Shown here: positions 11,812 through 25,000 of the stretch, in pieces
How positions within the stretch are numbered: the first letter of the stretch is position 1
How the letters are laid out: every line of letters starts with the position of its first letter
Assembly (NCBI GenBank): GCA_014843695.1
Contig: CM026402.1
Location: 14,551,374-14,615,373 of the forward strand
DNA from: Archivesica marissinica
Lineage: Eukaryota; Mollusca; Bivalvia; Venerida; Vesicomyidae
Length of the DNA stretch: 64,000 nt
Direction: 5' to 3'
Made by a program: the position numbers and the translations under genes
Notes under the pieces: generated by a model
What the model saw: the letters and a program-made list of their open reading frames with translations, nothing else
Database searches by the model: none
What the model was told of the DNA's origin: nothing

Positions 11812-12886
11812 TTTGAAATCTGGACTATTTATATACTGAACTGACGCTATTTATATATATTGAACTGACGCTATTTATATACTGAACTGACGCTATTTAT
11901 ATATACTGAACCGACGCTATTTATATATACTGAACCGACGCTATTTATATATACTGAACCGACGCTATTTATATATACTGAACCGACGCTATTTATATAT
12001 ACTGAACCAACGCTATTTATATATACTGAACCGAAGCTATTTATATATACTGAACCGAAGCTATTTATATATACTGAACCGACGCTATTTATATATACTG
12101 AACCGACGCTATTTATATATACTGAACCGACGCTATTTATATACTGCACTGAATCTATTTATATACTGAACCGATGCTATTTATATATACTGAACCGACG
12201 CTATTTATATATACTGAACCGAAGCTATTTATATATACTGAACCGACGCTATTTATATATACTGAACCGACGCTATTTATATATACTGAACCGACGCTAT
12301 TTATATACTGAACTGAATCTATTTATATACTGAACCGATGCTATTTATATACTGAACCGATGCTATTTATATACTGAACCGAAGCTATTTATATACTGAA
12401 CCGAAGCTATTTATATATACTGAACCGAAGCTATTTATATATACTGAACCGAAGCTATTTATATTCTGAACCAACGTTATTTATATACTGAACCGACGCT
12501 ATTTATATATACTGAACCGAAGCTATTTATATATACTGAACCGAAGCTATTTATATACTGAACCGATGCTATTTATATATACTGAACCAAAGCTATTTAT
12601 ATATACTGAACCAAAGCTATTTATATATATACTGAACCAAAGCTATTTATATATACTGAACCGACACTATTTATATATACTGAACCGAAGCTATTTATAT
12701 ATACTGAACCGACGCTATTTATATATACTGAACCGAAGCTATTTATATATACTGAACCAAAGCTATTTATATATACTGAACCGACGCTATTTATATATAC
12801 TGAACTGACGCTATTTATATATACTGAACCGAAGCTATTTATATATACTGAACCGAAGCTATTTATATATACTGAACCGACAGTAA
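11812..12886. repeat. Minisatellite, 24/22-bp unit, about 45 copies
   Basis: The unit core is CTATTTATATATACTGAACC followed by GACG or GAAG; a shorter form lacks one TA. It ends about 45 bp upstream of the acceptor of the first coding exon of the elongase gene. Confidence 0.9.
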
Positions 12887-12929
12887 ATACAGAATACTAT
12901 TTCCAAAAATGTATGTTTCTATGTTTCAG

Positions 12930-13020
12930 GAATTGACACAGTACAGCATAACAATGGAGCTGTTAGTTGATAAATACAATGAATTCAATGAATTCTATAG
13001 CTGGGCTCTGTCGTTTGCAG
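12930..13020 (+). CDS. ELOVL4: ELOVL4-like exon 1 (first coding exon)
   Basis: The acceptor TTTCAG ends at 12929. Translation starts at ATG 12954, the only in-frame start before DKRVENW, after a 24-bp leader piece. It encodes 22 residues ([11 protein letters not shown]...WALSFA) and ends in phase 1 before GTATAT. Confidence 0.85.
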
Positions 13021-16000
13021 GTATATTTGATAAAATATCACCACTTCATTGAGTTATATAACTCGGCTCTGTCGTATCGTACATAAGTATGAACTAACTA
13101 TTGTAGAGTATTTTCTAGAGTGGAATGACATGGCGCCCTGCCCCTTTTTAGCCCAATATGTTTGCCATTTATCCAGGCCCGTTAACCCATTTCATTCTGG
13201 ATACATTTAAAGGCTTTTGCAAACAACATAGATCCAGATCAGGATCTATGTTGTTTGCTACATAGCCAAGTGTCTTAGAAATATCATGTGAATAGCAAAC
13301 AGCATAGAGCCTGATCAGATGGCATGTTCTGTGGCCGTTGATCTGGCTCTATGTTCTTTGCAAATACCGTTTGAACGGTATCCAGAATGAAGTGGGTTAA
13401 CTGTTGTAAACAATTTTTTAGTTTTTTTGTTTTTTGTAGTTATTTTTTTATATATAGACCTCGACAGGCGAGTGCCTTCGGGTAGGCAGACCTATATAGA
13501 CTAGAACTTGTCCGCCCTTTTCACCAATATGTACTGCCCTACTGCCTGTTTGATCAAGCATAATTATCTGTCAATCCCTAAGTTAGCAACATTTTCTAGG
13601 GGATAACCCCCAAATGCCCCCCCTCCCACACCTACCCCCTTCACAGCTCAAAATACACCCTGCCTCTTTTCTTACCAACCCTGCCAGTTACTCTTTTTGA
13701 ATTTAAGTTTATTTAACGTCGCTACCGGTTACCCATTTGAGCGACGGTCAGTTTACCTAACACCTTTCCTGGGCAGACTCCAGCGGTTAACCAGTACTTG
13801 GTGCACCAACCTCCATAAGAAACTGCTAACTTTTTCATATACAGAGACACGATCTGAGCGATGATCAGTGATGATAGGTTACAGTAGTATACAAGTCATC
13901 GACTGTAACCACTCGACCATGTAGACAGACTCCTTTATTCAACTCTAGAATAAACCTTGTATTGTTTAAACAAATAATGTTTACGTTTATTTTTTACTGT
14001 TATTCACATGTTTTGAATTGTTCGTCCGTCTGTTTCAGACAAGAGAGTGGAGAACTGGTTTCTCATGCAAAGTTACACTCCATCTCTCGTCATCACGGCA
14101 GTGTATGTCATCTTTGTCACCATGATAGGTCCCAAGTTCATGGAAAATAGAGAACCATACAAACTCAAGTGGCCAATATTCATCTATAACTTTGTATGCA
14201 TAGCAATGAACTTCCATATATGTTCACAGGTAAGTGGCATCTCAAAGATGATACTTTAATTCTCTTCAATAGCAATGCGGAAAATGTGTCCATATATACC
14301 AGAAAGTACAAAACCTATTCTATAGTTTATACAAATTTATTTTAGCTCGATTGCGAAACAAGTTATTTCAACTTATATAAATCACTCTCGAGACCTCATT
14401 CCTGATGGAATCCATCGCCACGAGGGAGAAAGAAGAGGCAACGTGGAATTTAAATGCCTTGCCTAAGGCCACAATCGTAACAGCTTCAGTGGGGCTCGAA
14501 CTCCGGACCTTTCGCACCTGAAGCGAACGCGCATCCACATTGAGTACATATATATATATATATATACGAGTGTTCTAACCAGTACATTAAGCAACGGTAG
14601 TAATGTTTTTTTTTGTTTTTTACGTTTATTTATCGTCGCTACCATATGAGTGACACCTCCTGAAGAGATTAGTCATTTTAGATTTTTGGAGGATAGTGCA
14701 ATGATACAGACAGAGGCCCATTCCAGAGTCTCCTCTGGTTCTTTTACGTGCACAGTGTAAAGCACCGACATGAGACCTCAGTTTAAAGTCCCATCTGAAA
14801 GATTGTTAATTTTATTATGGTCAGGCGGGGGATCAAACCTGTGGTACCACTGGACTACAGATCCGTGTGTCGGTAGTAATGGGACCAAGTAAGTCCTTAT
14901 ATATGTCCATGTACTGGCTATAATCGCCGATAAGACCAGGTTTTTACCACCAGATAATGGCCTCAAAGTGGCTTCCCGTCTAAAAAAATTTGTCTTTACC
15001 TGAAATAATACTCCGCTGGGCATCCGGGGTCTTCTTCCACCAATAACAGCTGGAGAGAGTCATCATGTGAACTAAACAGTTGGCGCGACTTTAAGCCCCA
15101 ATAACAAATGTGTTAGGCTTGTAAAAACGTATATTTGTGGATTATTTATATGGCTATTACTTACTATGTACCCTATTATTATTGAGCAAACACTCTGTGC
15201 ATGGGCGTGACTCACTTATTTAGCAGGTTTTCATAATTCTATGTACAAAATTCCTGAAATGGTTACCAACATATCTCCAGTGCTCGTTGATCGTTCGATG
15301 TAAGCTGTCGAGATCCCCGGTTGTTGACGACATATCTTCGCTTCAAACAACATTTCCTCTGAAACTACACGACTGTATTTTATATTTGGTGTACAGCATC
15401 GGGGTCACAGGGATTCGGCACGTTTGGGGGTACTAGTATATATATTTAAGTACAGGGATTCTACTCTGTGGGATGTCAGATTTCGCATCGATCAGTAAAA
15501 TGGCCCTATCTGAAACAATTTTGTACAAAGCTGTCTAAATATAACGCCTATCCCGAGTCTTTATATTGTTCTTCAAATAAAACACAACTTTAAGCTGCAT
15601 GCATGTATACTTTGCAAACAATTGCCACAGACATTGGCCATAGCAGGTCACATTTCCATACTAGGACACGGGTTCTGTCAGCAACAAAAAAAAATCTTCG
15701 ACGGGAGAGTTTTAACTGTGAATAACATTATCAATAAAATGTGTTTCCACTAACGTGCAGGTTTATTCGGCAAAAATGTACGTCAAAAAGAGATTTCGTA
15801 GCATTTTCAATTTGTTTTGAAAATTTCTAAAGCTGCGCAATTCGCGTTGAAACGAGCGTTGAAACGAGCGTTCTGATTGGATTAAGATTATTCTTCATAT
15901 AGAAAAAAACATCTTGTTACATTCTAATAATCCAATCAGAACGCTCGTTTCAACGCGAATTGCGCCGCTTTAGAAATTTTCAATGCTACGAAATCTCTTT

Positions 16001-19000
16001 TTGACGTACATTTTTGCCGAATAAACCTACACGTTAGTGGAAACACATTTTATTGATAATGTTATTCATAGTTAAAACTCTCTCGTCGAAGATTTTTTTT
16101 TGTTGCTGACAGAACCCGTGTCCTAGTATGGAAATGTGACCTGCTATGGCCAATGTCTTTGGCAATTGTTTGCAAAGTATACATGCATGCAGCTTAAAGT
16201 TGTGTTTTATTTGAAGAACAATATAAAGACTCGGGATAGGCATTATATTTGGACAGCTTTGTACAACATTGTTTCAGATAGGGCCATTTTACTGATCGAT
16301 GCGAAATCTGACATCCCACAGAGTAGAATCCCTGTACTTAAATATATATACTAGTACCCCCAAATGTGCCGAATCCCTGTGATCGGGGTCATACACTAAT
16401 AGAAACCAAACTCTTACATATGTATAATCATATATATATTTCTTAATGTATTATTAATGTATTGTTAATGTATTGTTAAATGAATTATTAATGTATTGTT
16501 AATGTCGTTAAGAGGCGTTTGTGTTATATATTTGTTAATGTATTGTTAATGTATGTATTGTTAATGTATTGTTAATGTCGTTGAGAGGCGTTTATGTTAT
16601 ATATTTGTTAATGTATTGTTAATGTCGTTAAGAGGCGTTTGTGTTATATATTTGTTAATGTATTGTTAATGTATGTATTGTTAATGTATGTATTGTTAGT
16701 GTATTGTTAATGTCGTTGAGAGGCGTTTGTGTTATATATTTGTTAATGAATTGTTAATGTATTGTTAATGTATGTATTGTTAATGTATTGTTAATGTCGT
16801 TGAGAGGCGTTTATGTTATATATTTGTTAATGTATTGTTAATGTATTGTTAATGTCGTTGAGAGATGTTTATGTTATATATTTGTTAATGTATTGTTAAT
16901 GTATTGTTAATGTCGTTGAGAGGCGTTTGTATGTGGGGTATATAAAGTTTGTTATATATTTGCATTTCAGCTGCTTTACAATACCACCATGATTGGGTAT
17001 AATTATTCATGCCAGGCGGTCGACTTTTCCAATAATCCCTATGAAGTTCGAGTAAGTAGTTGCCATATTTTAGTAAAGCACGTATTTCTGTAATGGTGTA
17101 CTTCCAACATATTTTATAATTACATTCGGTGTGATCCATATCATCTCCTGATTTCATTGCTCCGAAGCTACATATTGAAACGTTGATGTTTTGAAACGCA
17201 TGTCAATCAGGTACAGTAATATGGAATTGTTTACCAAATGATATTAATCATATCAATATATCCTCTCCACTTAAAATATGTAAAATGCCTTGTGTAGCTA
17301 ATTGAAAATTTCATACTTGTTGCTAATGATTAGTTAACCCATTCAACACCAAGTAGCTGACATGGAATGGTCCATGATAATTTTAGACCAATAAATTAAT
17401 CAGAAAATTACATTTGGATCAATTCATTTATCAAAATGGGTAATTTTGTCTAAAAATAGTAATATTACTGGCAAAAAGTGCACATCCTGATGAGACGATT
17501 CATCACGAACCGGCTCATCTGGATCTACACTTTTGTAAGCCTATTTAGAGGTCTGTGGTGATGAAAGGGTTAAATTGCATGATTCCTTGTTTTTTGTATT
17601 ATATGTATATATATATGTATGTGTATTCAGTAGGGATGGCAACGAATATTTGCTCAGACGTCCGAATATCCGAATACTATTCCAGTATTTGAATAATCAG
17701 AAAAAAATATTATATAATTTGCAAATATGAAATAAACTGTCAGATACGTTGTTTTCTTTTGAAACCATCATAAAAACATTCCAATACAAAAGAAATCGCC
17801 CCAGGATGTGTTAATAAACTATTTTAATTGACACTCTGCCATGTAATCTGATAATACTGTTTAGACGAGAAAATTCCTTTGAAATTATAGACACTTTGCA
17901 ATAACAATAACCACCCCATGTATCTTACATTTTTAATTTAACTGGTCAATATTACCAAAAAGTACTAACTGCTCAATATCACCAAAACGTACTATTTAAA
18001 GTACGATTTTTTTATTATATTGTCCTCAAAAATGTCAATTTGAGTGATTTTGAGTTATTTTTAGAATTATATCAAATATTCAAATACCTACCTCCAACCG
18101 AATGTTCGAATAGTAAAATCGCTATTCGTTGCCATCCCTAGTATTCAGTGAAACCCCGTAATACCGTAACCCCTCTAAGCTGGAATTCTCTCTAAACCAA
18201 ACAAATTCCACGATCCCGAATATTTTCCTTCTGTTCATTGTAAGAATGATACAAATATTTAACTCTCCGTCATTATGCTGAATGAGAAATGTTTAACGAA
18301 CTTCTTTCGGGATCAAAGTATGATAAATGTGTATACGTATGACGTAGTATTTGTGTTGGTCCACCTCCGTGGTCGAGTGGTTATGGTCGCCGACTTGTAT
18401 ACCACTGTAACCTATCATCACTGATGGTCACATGTTCGAGCACCACTCATATGAAAAATTTGGCAGTTTCTTACGGAGGTTGGTGCACCAAGTACTGGTT
18501 AACCGCTGGAGCCTGCCCAGGAAAGGTGTTGTTAGGTAAACTGCTCGTCGTTCAAATGGGCAACCGGTAGTGACGTTAAATAAAAAAAGGTGTTGAACTG
18601 TTCTAATGCATTGGTATGATCAAATTGTTTCTCTTGTTTCAGATTGCAAAAGCACTATGGTGGTTTTACTTTTCAAAGTGCATAGAAATGCTGGACACCG
18701 TGTTTTTTGTTTTACGTAAGAAGAACAATCAGATAAGCTTCCTGCACGTATATCATCACGCCACTATGTTCCCGATCTGGTGGATCGGAGTTAAATGGGT
18801 TCCTGGTGGCCAATGTAAGTAACATGCATGTACACTACAACCGAGCGGCCTCTGTGACCGAGTTGTTACGGTCATTGACTTCAAAGCACTTGCTCACTGC
18901 TGCAGGTTCATATCCCACTGGGGTGTCGAATCTTTTCAAGTGATGAACGCCCCAGCGGCTGGGGGCAAAAGAAATTCACTGCTGCCTGGCTGGTGTGCAG

Positions 19001-22000
19001 GTTGGGTAAAACTCCCACGAAACCAGCCGACCGCGTTCCACCAAAAACATATTCTAAAATTTAAATTCAAATACATATCCTAAAACTAAATAAAGTCTTG
19101 AAAAATAAATATACCACAGAACTGAAATGTAAAACGCGTTAGAAAATATAAAAATATAACCATTAAAACTGAGAAATTAAATACAAAACAAAACTTTCTA
19201 ATTTATTAAACTTATGTTTAAAATATCGTAATACTATACTGTTAGGATTTCAAACACGCGAACAATAAAACTAAACAAAAACAAATGAACAAAACAAACG
19301 AACAAAACAAACTAGGTTCAACAAAAATATAAATAAATGATTTTAAATAAATTAAATCTCTTTAGGTAAATATTTTTCCCTTCCCAAACCCTGCATGTAT
19401 GTCTTTTCTCTCTATCCTTGCTATATCATATATTAACATGCTCATTTGTTTACCATTTGTGCCTGTGGGTAGCGCACGGGACGAAGATTGTAACATTCAT
19501 CTGTATTTATCACCATTTGTGTTGTGTACGTTTCACATTTTCTATTCTCGTATCACTATGCACAATTTATACAAAATTGGGAACAAATTTTATCCCACTG
19601 TTTGATTATTTGAAATATTTTTCACATGGAATATCCACATAACATCTTCCAAATAGTTCAGTACTCCAATGTATCATCTAACCGTACTCCAATGTATCAT
19701 CTAACTAGTAGTATGTTTAGGCCTTCACCTAGCTTACGAAACATTTTGAAACAAATCGATTAACCCATTGTCTGTAGGGATACAATATATAGATCATTTT
19801 ACGTCTGTGATGGTTGGGGTGAAATCCCCTGATAAAACAGACGCCACCAGTTTGCCGTAGGTGGCGACCCGTAAACCGGAAATAGGGATTCTGGTAGTTG
19901 AGGGGGCTCAGGGCTCTCCAGCTCCTAACACACTACTTCGACCCTGGCTTCGGATAGACGTGGCGTCTGGGTTGGGCCCGGGCCGAGACAATCGGCTAGT
20001 CGTGCCTTGCTCTGGAATCGAAAAACTTATCTGCCTATCTTTCTTACTATATATGTATCGTCAGATACAAACCGTGTGTTGACTACCTTTTTTCCTTTCT
20101 TAAAGTAGATTTTTATGAGCGGCGGCTTAACGGGTTAATCGATGGATAGATAGGGGATCTGTGTGACTGTCCAGTTACTGGCAGGATCACAGTTTCCTCT
20201 ACTATCAGTAGAGTATGACAGAAGAGTAGCATTAACGCTAGAGGTAGGAATACCACCTCTAAACTGCGTTCCCTGGTAGGACTCCGAGGCGGGTGGTGCC
20301 CTCTTCTGTTGAACATCAAATCAATAACCATGGCTTCCCAAAATTCCCTAAAACGACCACGACCATCAGACGATTCAGAAATACCACTTAAAGCGTATCC
20401 AAAATTCTTCATTATTGAATCAGAAATGCATGAAAAAAAAAAATTGGCTCACTATCTCCATTTGTTATCGAAAAATCATTGGAAAGTTTAATTGGATCAC
20501 CAAAATCTGTAAAAAAACTAAGAAACCAAACGTTACTTATTGAAACTAAATCCAGATCACACACTGAAAATATTTTAAAAATAAAACAAATATACGACAT
20601 TGATGTTACTATAACGGAACACAGATCTCTAAACAGTTCCAAAGGTATAATCAAAGATCACATTTTAAAAGGAGTCTCGAACGAAGATATTTTTAAAAAT
20701 TTAACTCCACAAGGCGTCACTCAAGCTAAAAGATTCATGTACAAAAAAGACGGCCAATTTTTTGAAACTAATACAATTTTATTAACCTTCAACAACACAG
20801 TTATTCCACCAAATCTGAAAATCTTTTATAGAAATATAAATGTCGAATTATATATACCAAATCCACTTCGATGTTTCAACTGCCAAAATTTGGCCACCAT
20901 GAAGACAACTGTAAAATTACAAAATACTCCATTTGTGAAAATTGTGGTATGGGTGAAAATGATCACCTTACCGCAGATTGCCCCAATCAATCAAAATGCG
21001 TAAACTGTAAAAAAGATCACATCTCAAAATCGAACAAATGCGAAACTTGGATAAAAGAAAAAGAAATCATGAAAATAAAGTGCTCACAAAATATCTCTTA
21101 CTTCGAAGCAAGGAAAATTCAGGAAAATAAACCAGATATATCATACTCTAAAATAGTTCAATCAGCAATAAATAAGCCAATAATGAAAAATGCATACACT
21201 CAAACTGAAATTATTACTGAAATTATTACCGAAAAATCCGAAACCAAAAACAGTTCCAATGACAAAACAAAAACTCACTTATCTTCTCAATCCTCATCCC
21301 AATCAACATCTCGTAAATCCCGATCAACATCTGTTATTAAATCAAACTCGTCACAGAGTAAAACGAACCAACAAAAAAAACCAAATAAACCAAATGGACC
21401 TAGCAACCTGAAACAAAACTCAGATAGACCACCGAAGGGATCAGTGGATCCCATAAAACAATCGAATAAATTCTCTTCATTAGAACATGAAGACATGGAG
21501 ATGGTACCAGATCCACCTCCAAACACTAAAATGTAATCTTTTTATGTACCATTTTTTAATCTTCTCTCCGTAAATAATGGATAAGAATAATACAATAATA
21601 CAATGGAACTGTCGGGGACTAAAAGCAAACTATAATGAGATTTTAATACTTATATCTCTGCTTTCACCAAATATCCTTTGTTTGAAAGAAACTTTCCTAA
21701 AATCGACTGACAATATATATTTTAAAGATTTTATCATTTTTAATTTTATAAATAATGATTGTCAAAAGGCATCTGGTGGATCATCCATTCTCATAAAAAA
21801 GACTGTTCCACATAGTAAAATAGACTTGACTACAAATTTACAGGCCATTGCTGCCAAGGTTACACTTTCAAAAACATTTACAATTTGTTCCATTTATATA
21901 CATCCAAACTCGCCATTAAAACAAAATGATTTAGAGAATCTTGTTGAACAATTACCTCACCCTTTTATGTTAGTTGGAGATTTCAATGGACATAGTAAAC

Positions 22001-25000
22001 TATGGGGATGTACAAATATAAATAATAAAGGAAAAATAATAGAAGACTTTATAACTGAAAATGATCTTTGTCTATTAAATGATAACAAATCGACATACCT
22101 TCATCCTGCCACAGGACATTTTTCTGCTTTAGATTTATGTATATGTCATCCAAACATTTTCTTAGATTTTGAATGGTCCGTACATGATGACCTACATGGA
22201 AGTGACCACTTCCCAATTGTAATCACAGAAATAAACAAATCAAAAGATGAATTTTACCCACAATGGAATCTACCAAAAGCTAATTGGGAAAAATTCCAAA
22301 TTTTATGCAGAGAACATTTGATATTGGAAAAGATTGGGAACGAGGATCCAATCACCTCGTTTTCGAATTCACTTTTAAAAATTTCAACGGAATGCATTCC
22401 GAAATCCTCTATATCTTCTAAAAGAATTAGACCATGGTTTAATGACGATTGTAAAAATGTTATAAATAAACGAAAGAATGCATTGCGTAAATTTAATAAA
22501 ACTCCCACAAAAGCAAATCTCTTAAACACACAAATTACACGAGCAAAAGCTCGAAGAACTATAAAAAATGCAAAACGCACTTCATGGCAAAAATATGTAT
22601 CTACTATAAACTCTAATACATCAATGAAAAGGGTTTGGAATATGGTAGCAAAAATAAATGGCAAGAGGAAAAGCTCAAAAATTGTTCATCTAAATACATC
22701 TAATAATAGAACCCATTTAACAAAAAAAGACATATCCAATGTTTTAGGTGAAAACTTTCAAAACAACTTTTCAACTTCAAACTATAATGAGAAGTTTCAG
22801 AAATTTAAAACTGAGAAAGAGAAAGAAAAAATTGATTTTCATTCTAGAAATGAAGAAAAATATAATCTACCATTCAATATGTCAGAACTCGAAACTGCTC
22901 TACAAAGAACAAAAGAAACGGCCACAGGTCCAGATCAAATCCATTATCAAATTATAAAACATTTACCAAATAATGCAATGATAACTCTTTTAGATATTTT
23001 TAATATGACGTGGGAAAGTGAGAACTTTCCCAAAGAATGGAGTGAAGCCATAATCATTCCTATTCCCAAACCAGGAAAAGATCATACAAATCCCACAAAT
23101 TATCGTCCCATCGCACTAACTAGTTGTCTATGTAAAACCATGGAGAGAATGATTAACGATAGACTTGTTTGGTTCTTGGAATCAAACAGTTTGATTACGA
23201 GTTACCAAACGGGTTTTCGGAAAAATAAATGTACAACTGATCATCTAGTAAGACTAGAAACTGATATTCGTAATGCCTTCATCAAAAAAGAACATTTGGT
23301 AGCAGTTTTTTTCGATTTAGAAAAGGCATATGATACCACATGGAAATATGGTATTCTCAAAGATTTACACGATTTTGGTCTGAAAGGCCACTTGCCAAAT
23401 TTTATTGCCAATTTTTTATCAAATAGAAATTTTAAAGTAAGAATTGGCTCAACGCTCTCCGATACATACAAACAAGAGCAAGGGGTGCCTCAAGGTAGTA
23501 TTTTATCCCCAACACTTTTTAATATTAACATTAATAGCATTGTGAAATGTTTAAACGAAACAGATTGCTCCTTATATGTAGATGATTTTGTAATGTTCTA
23601 CAAATCTAAAAATATGGAAACCATTGAACAAAAACTCCAACAATGTCTAAATAAACTTGAAGATTGGGCAAACGAAAATGGTTTCAAATTCTCTAAAATT
23701 AAAACTCAATGCGTACATTTCTGTCAATTGAGAGGATTACATCCAGATCCAAATTTAACAATTTACGGTTCACAAATTCCTGTAGTAGAAGAAGTAAAAT
23801 TCCTAGGACTTATATTTGACAAAAAATTAACATTTATACCTCATATAAATTATCTACGGACGAAATGTCTAAAAGCTCTAAATATTTTGAAGGTGCTCTC
23901 CAATACAAATTGGGGAAGCGATTGTCCAGTTCTTATAAATCTATACAGATCACTTATCCGTTCCAAACTGGATTACGGATCCAGTGTGTATGGATCGGCG
24001 AGAAAATCCTACTTGAAAAAGTTAGATACAATACATCATCAAGGTCTACGACTGGCTCTAGGAGCTTTTCGCACATCTCCCGTAGAAAGCTTATATGCTG
24101 AAACAAATGAACACTCTTTATACATACGGAGAGAGAAACTCTCGTTACAATATACAACCAAACTAGCTGCAAATCCCAAAAATCCTGCATTCAATTGCGT
24201 TTTCGAGCCTAAAAACAAAATAGTTTACGGAAACTCTCCATCCGCCATAAAACCACTAGGTCTCCGTATTAAACCATTATTAGTAGAAGCAAAAACAACA
24301 ATTATACAAGAAAACAAGTTGTTAAATAAAGAACCGTGGACTTTGACTACCCCAAACATTATTTTAGATCTTCATTTGTATGAGAATAAGAAAAGTGAAA
24401 CTAGTCCAGATATTTTTAAAACAAAATTTTTAGAAATAAAATCTAAATATAAAGATTATATATCCATCTACACAGATGGCTCAAAAGACTTGAAAAGGTT
24501 GCATGTGCAGCAGTTACCCATACTAAATCAAGTACTGTAAGATTACCTGATGACAGTTCAATTTTCTCTGCAGAAACACAAGCTATCGACCTAGCTCTTT
24601 CCCTTATAACTGTTAACGAAAACGACAAATTTATTATATTTTCCGACTCTTTGTCGGTTTAAACATCTCTCAAACAACCAAACCATTCCAACCCCCTAAT
24701 TCAACAAATCTTTAAAAGATACATATCTATTAGCTCCTCAAAAACTGTTGTTTTTTGTTGGATTCCCAGTCATATAAACATACGAGGAAATGATGAAGCT
24801 GATTTTCTAGCAAAGTCTGCTTTAGACTTGCCAATAACAAACTCTAAAAGACCGCATACGGATTTAAAATCCAATATTAGGAAATATGTCGATAGTAAAT
24901 GTCAAATAAATTGGGACAAACAAGTTGGAAATAAATTACATGAAATTAAACCCATATTTTCAAGTACATATCGTACAAAACTAAACCGAAAAGAACAAGT

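Noticed and set aside
16034..16354. Frames inside the foldback element as a transposase
   Set aside because: Too short, mirrored on the two arms, and no catalytic motif; the element is non-autonomous.
21577..24540. The 987-residue frame as a host gene
   Set aside because: Endonuclease and reverse-transcriptase motifs, the 13-bp target duplication and a second genomic copy show it is LINE ORF2.
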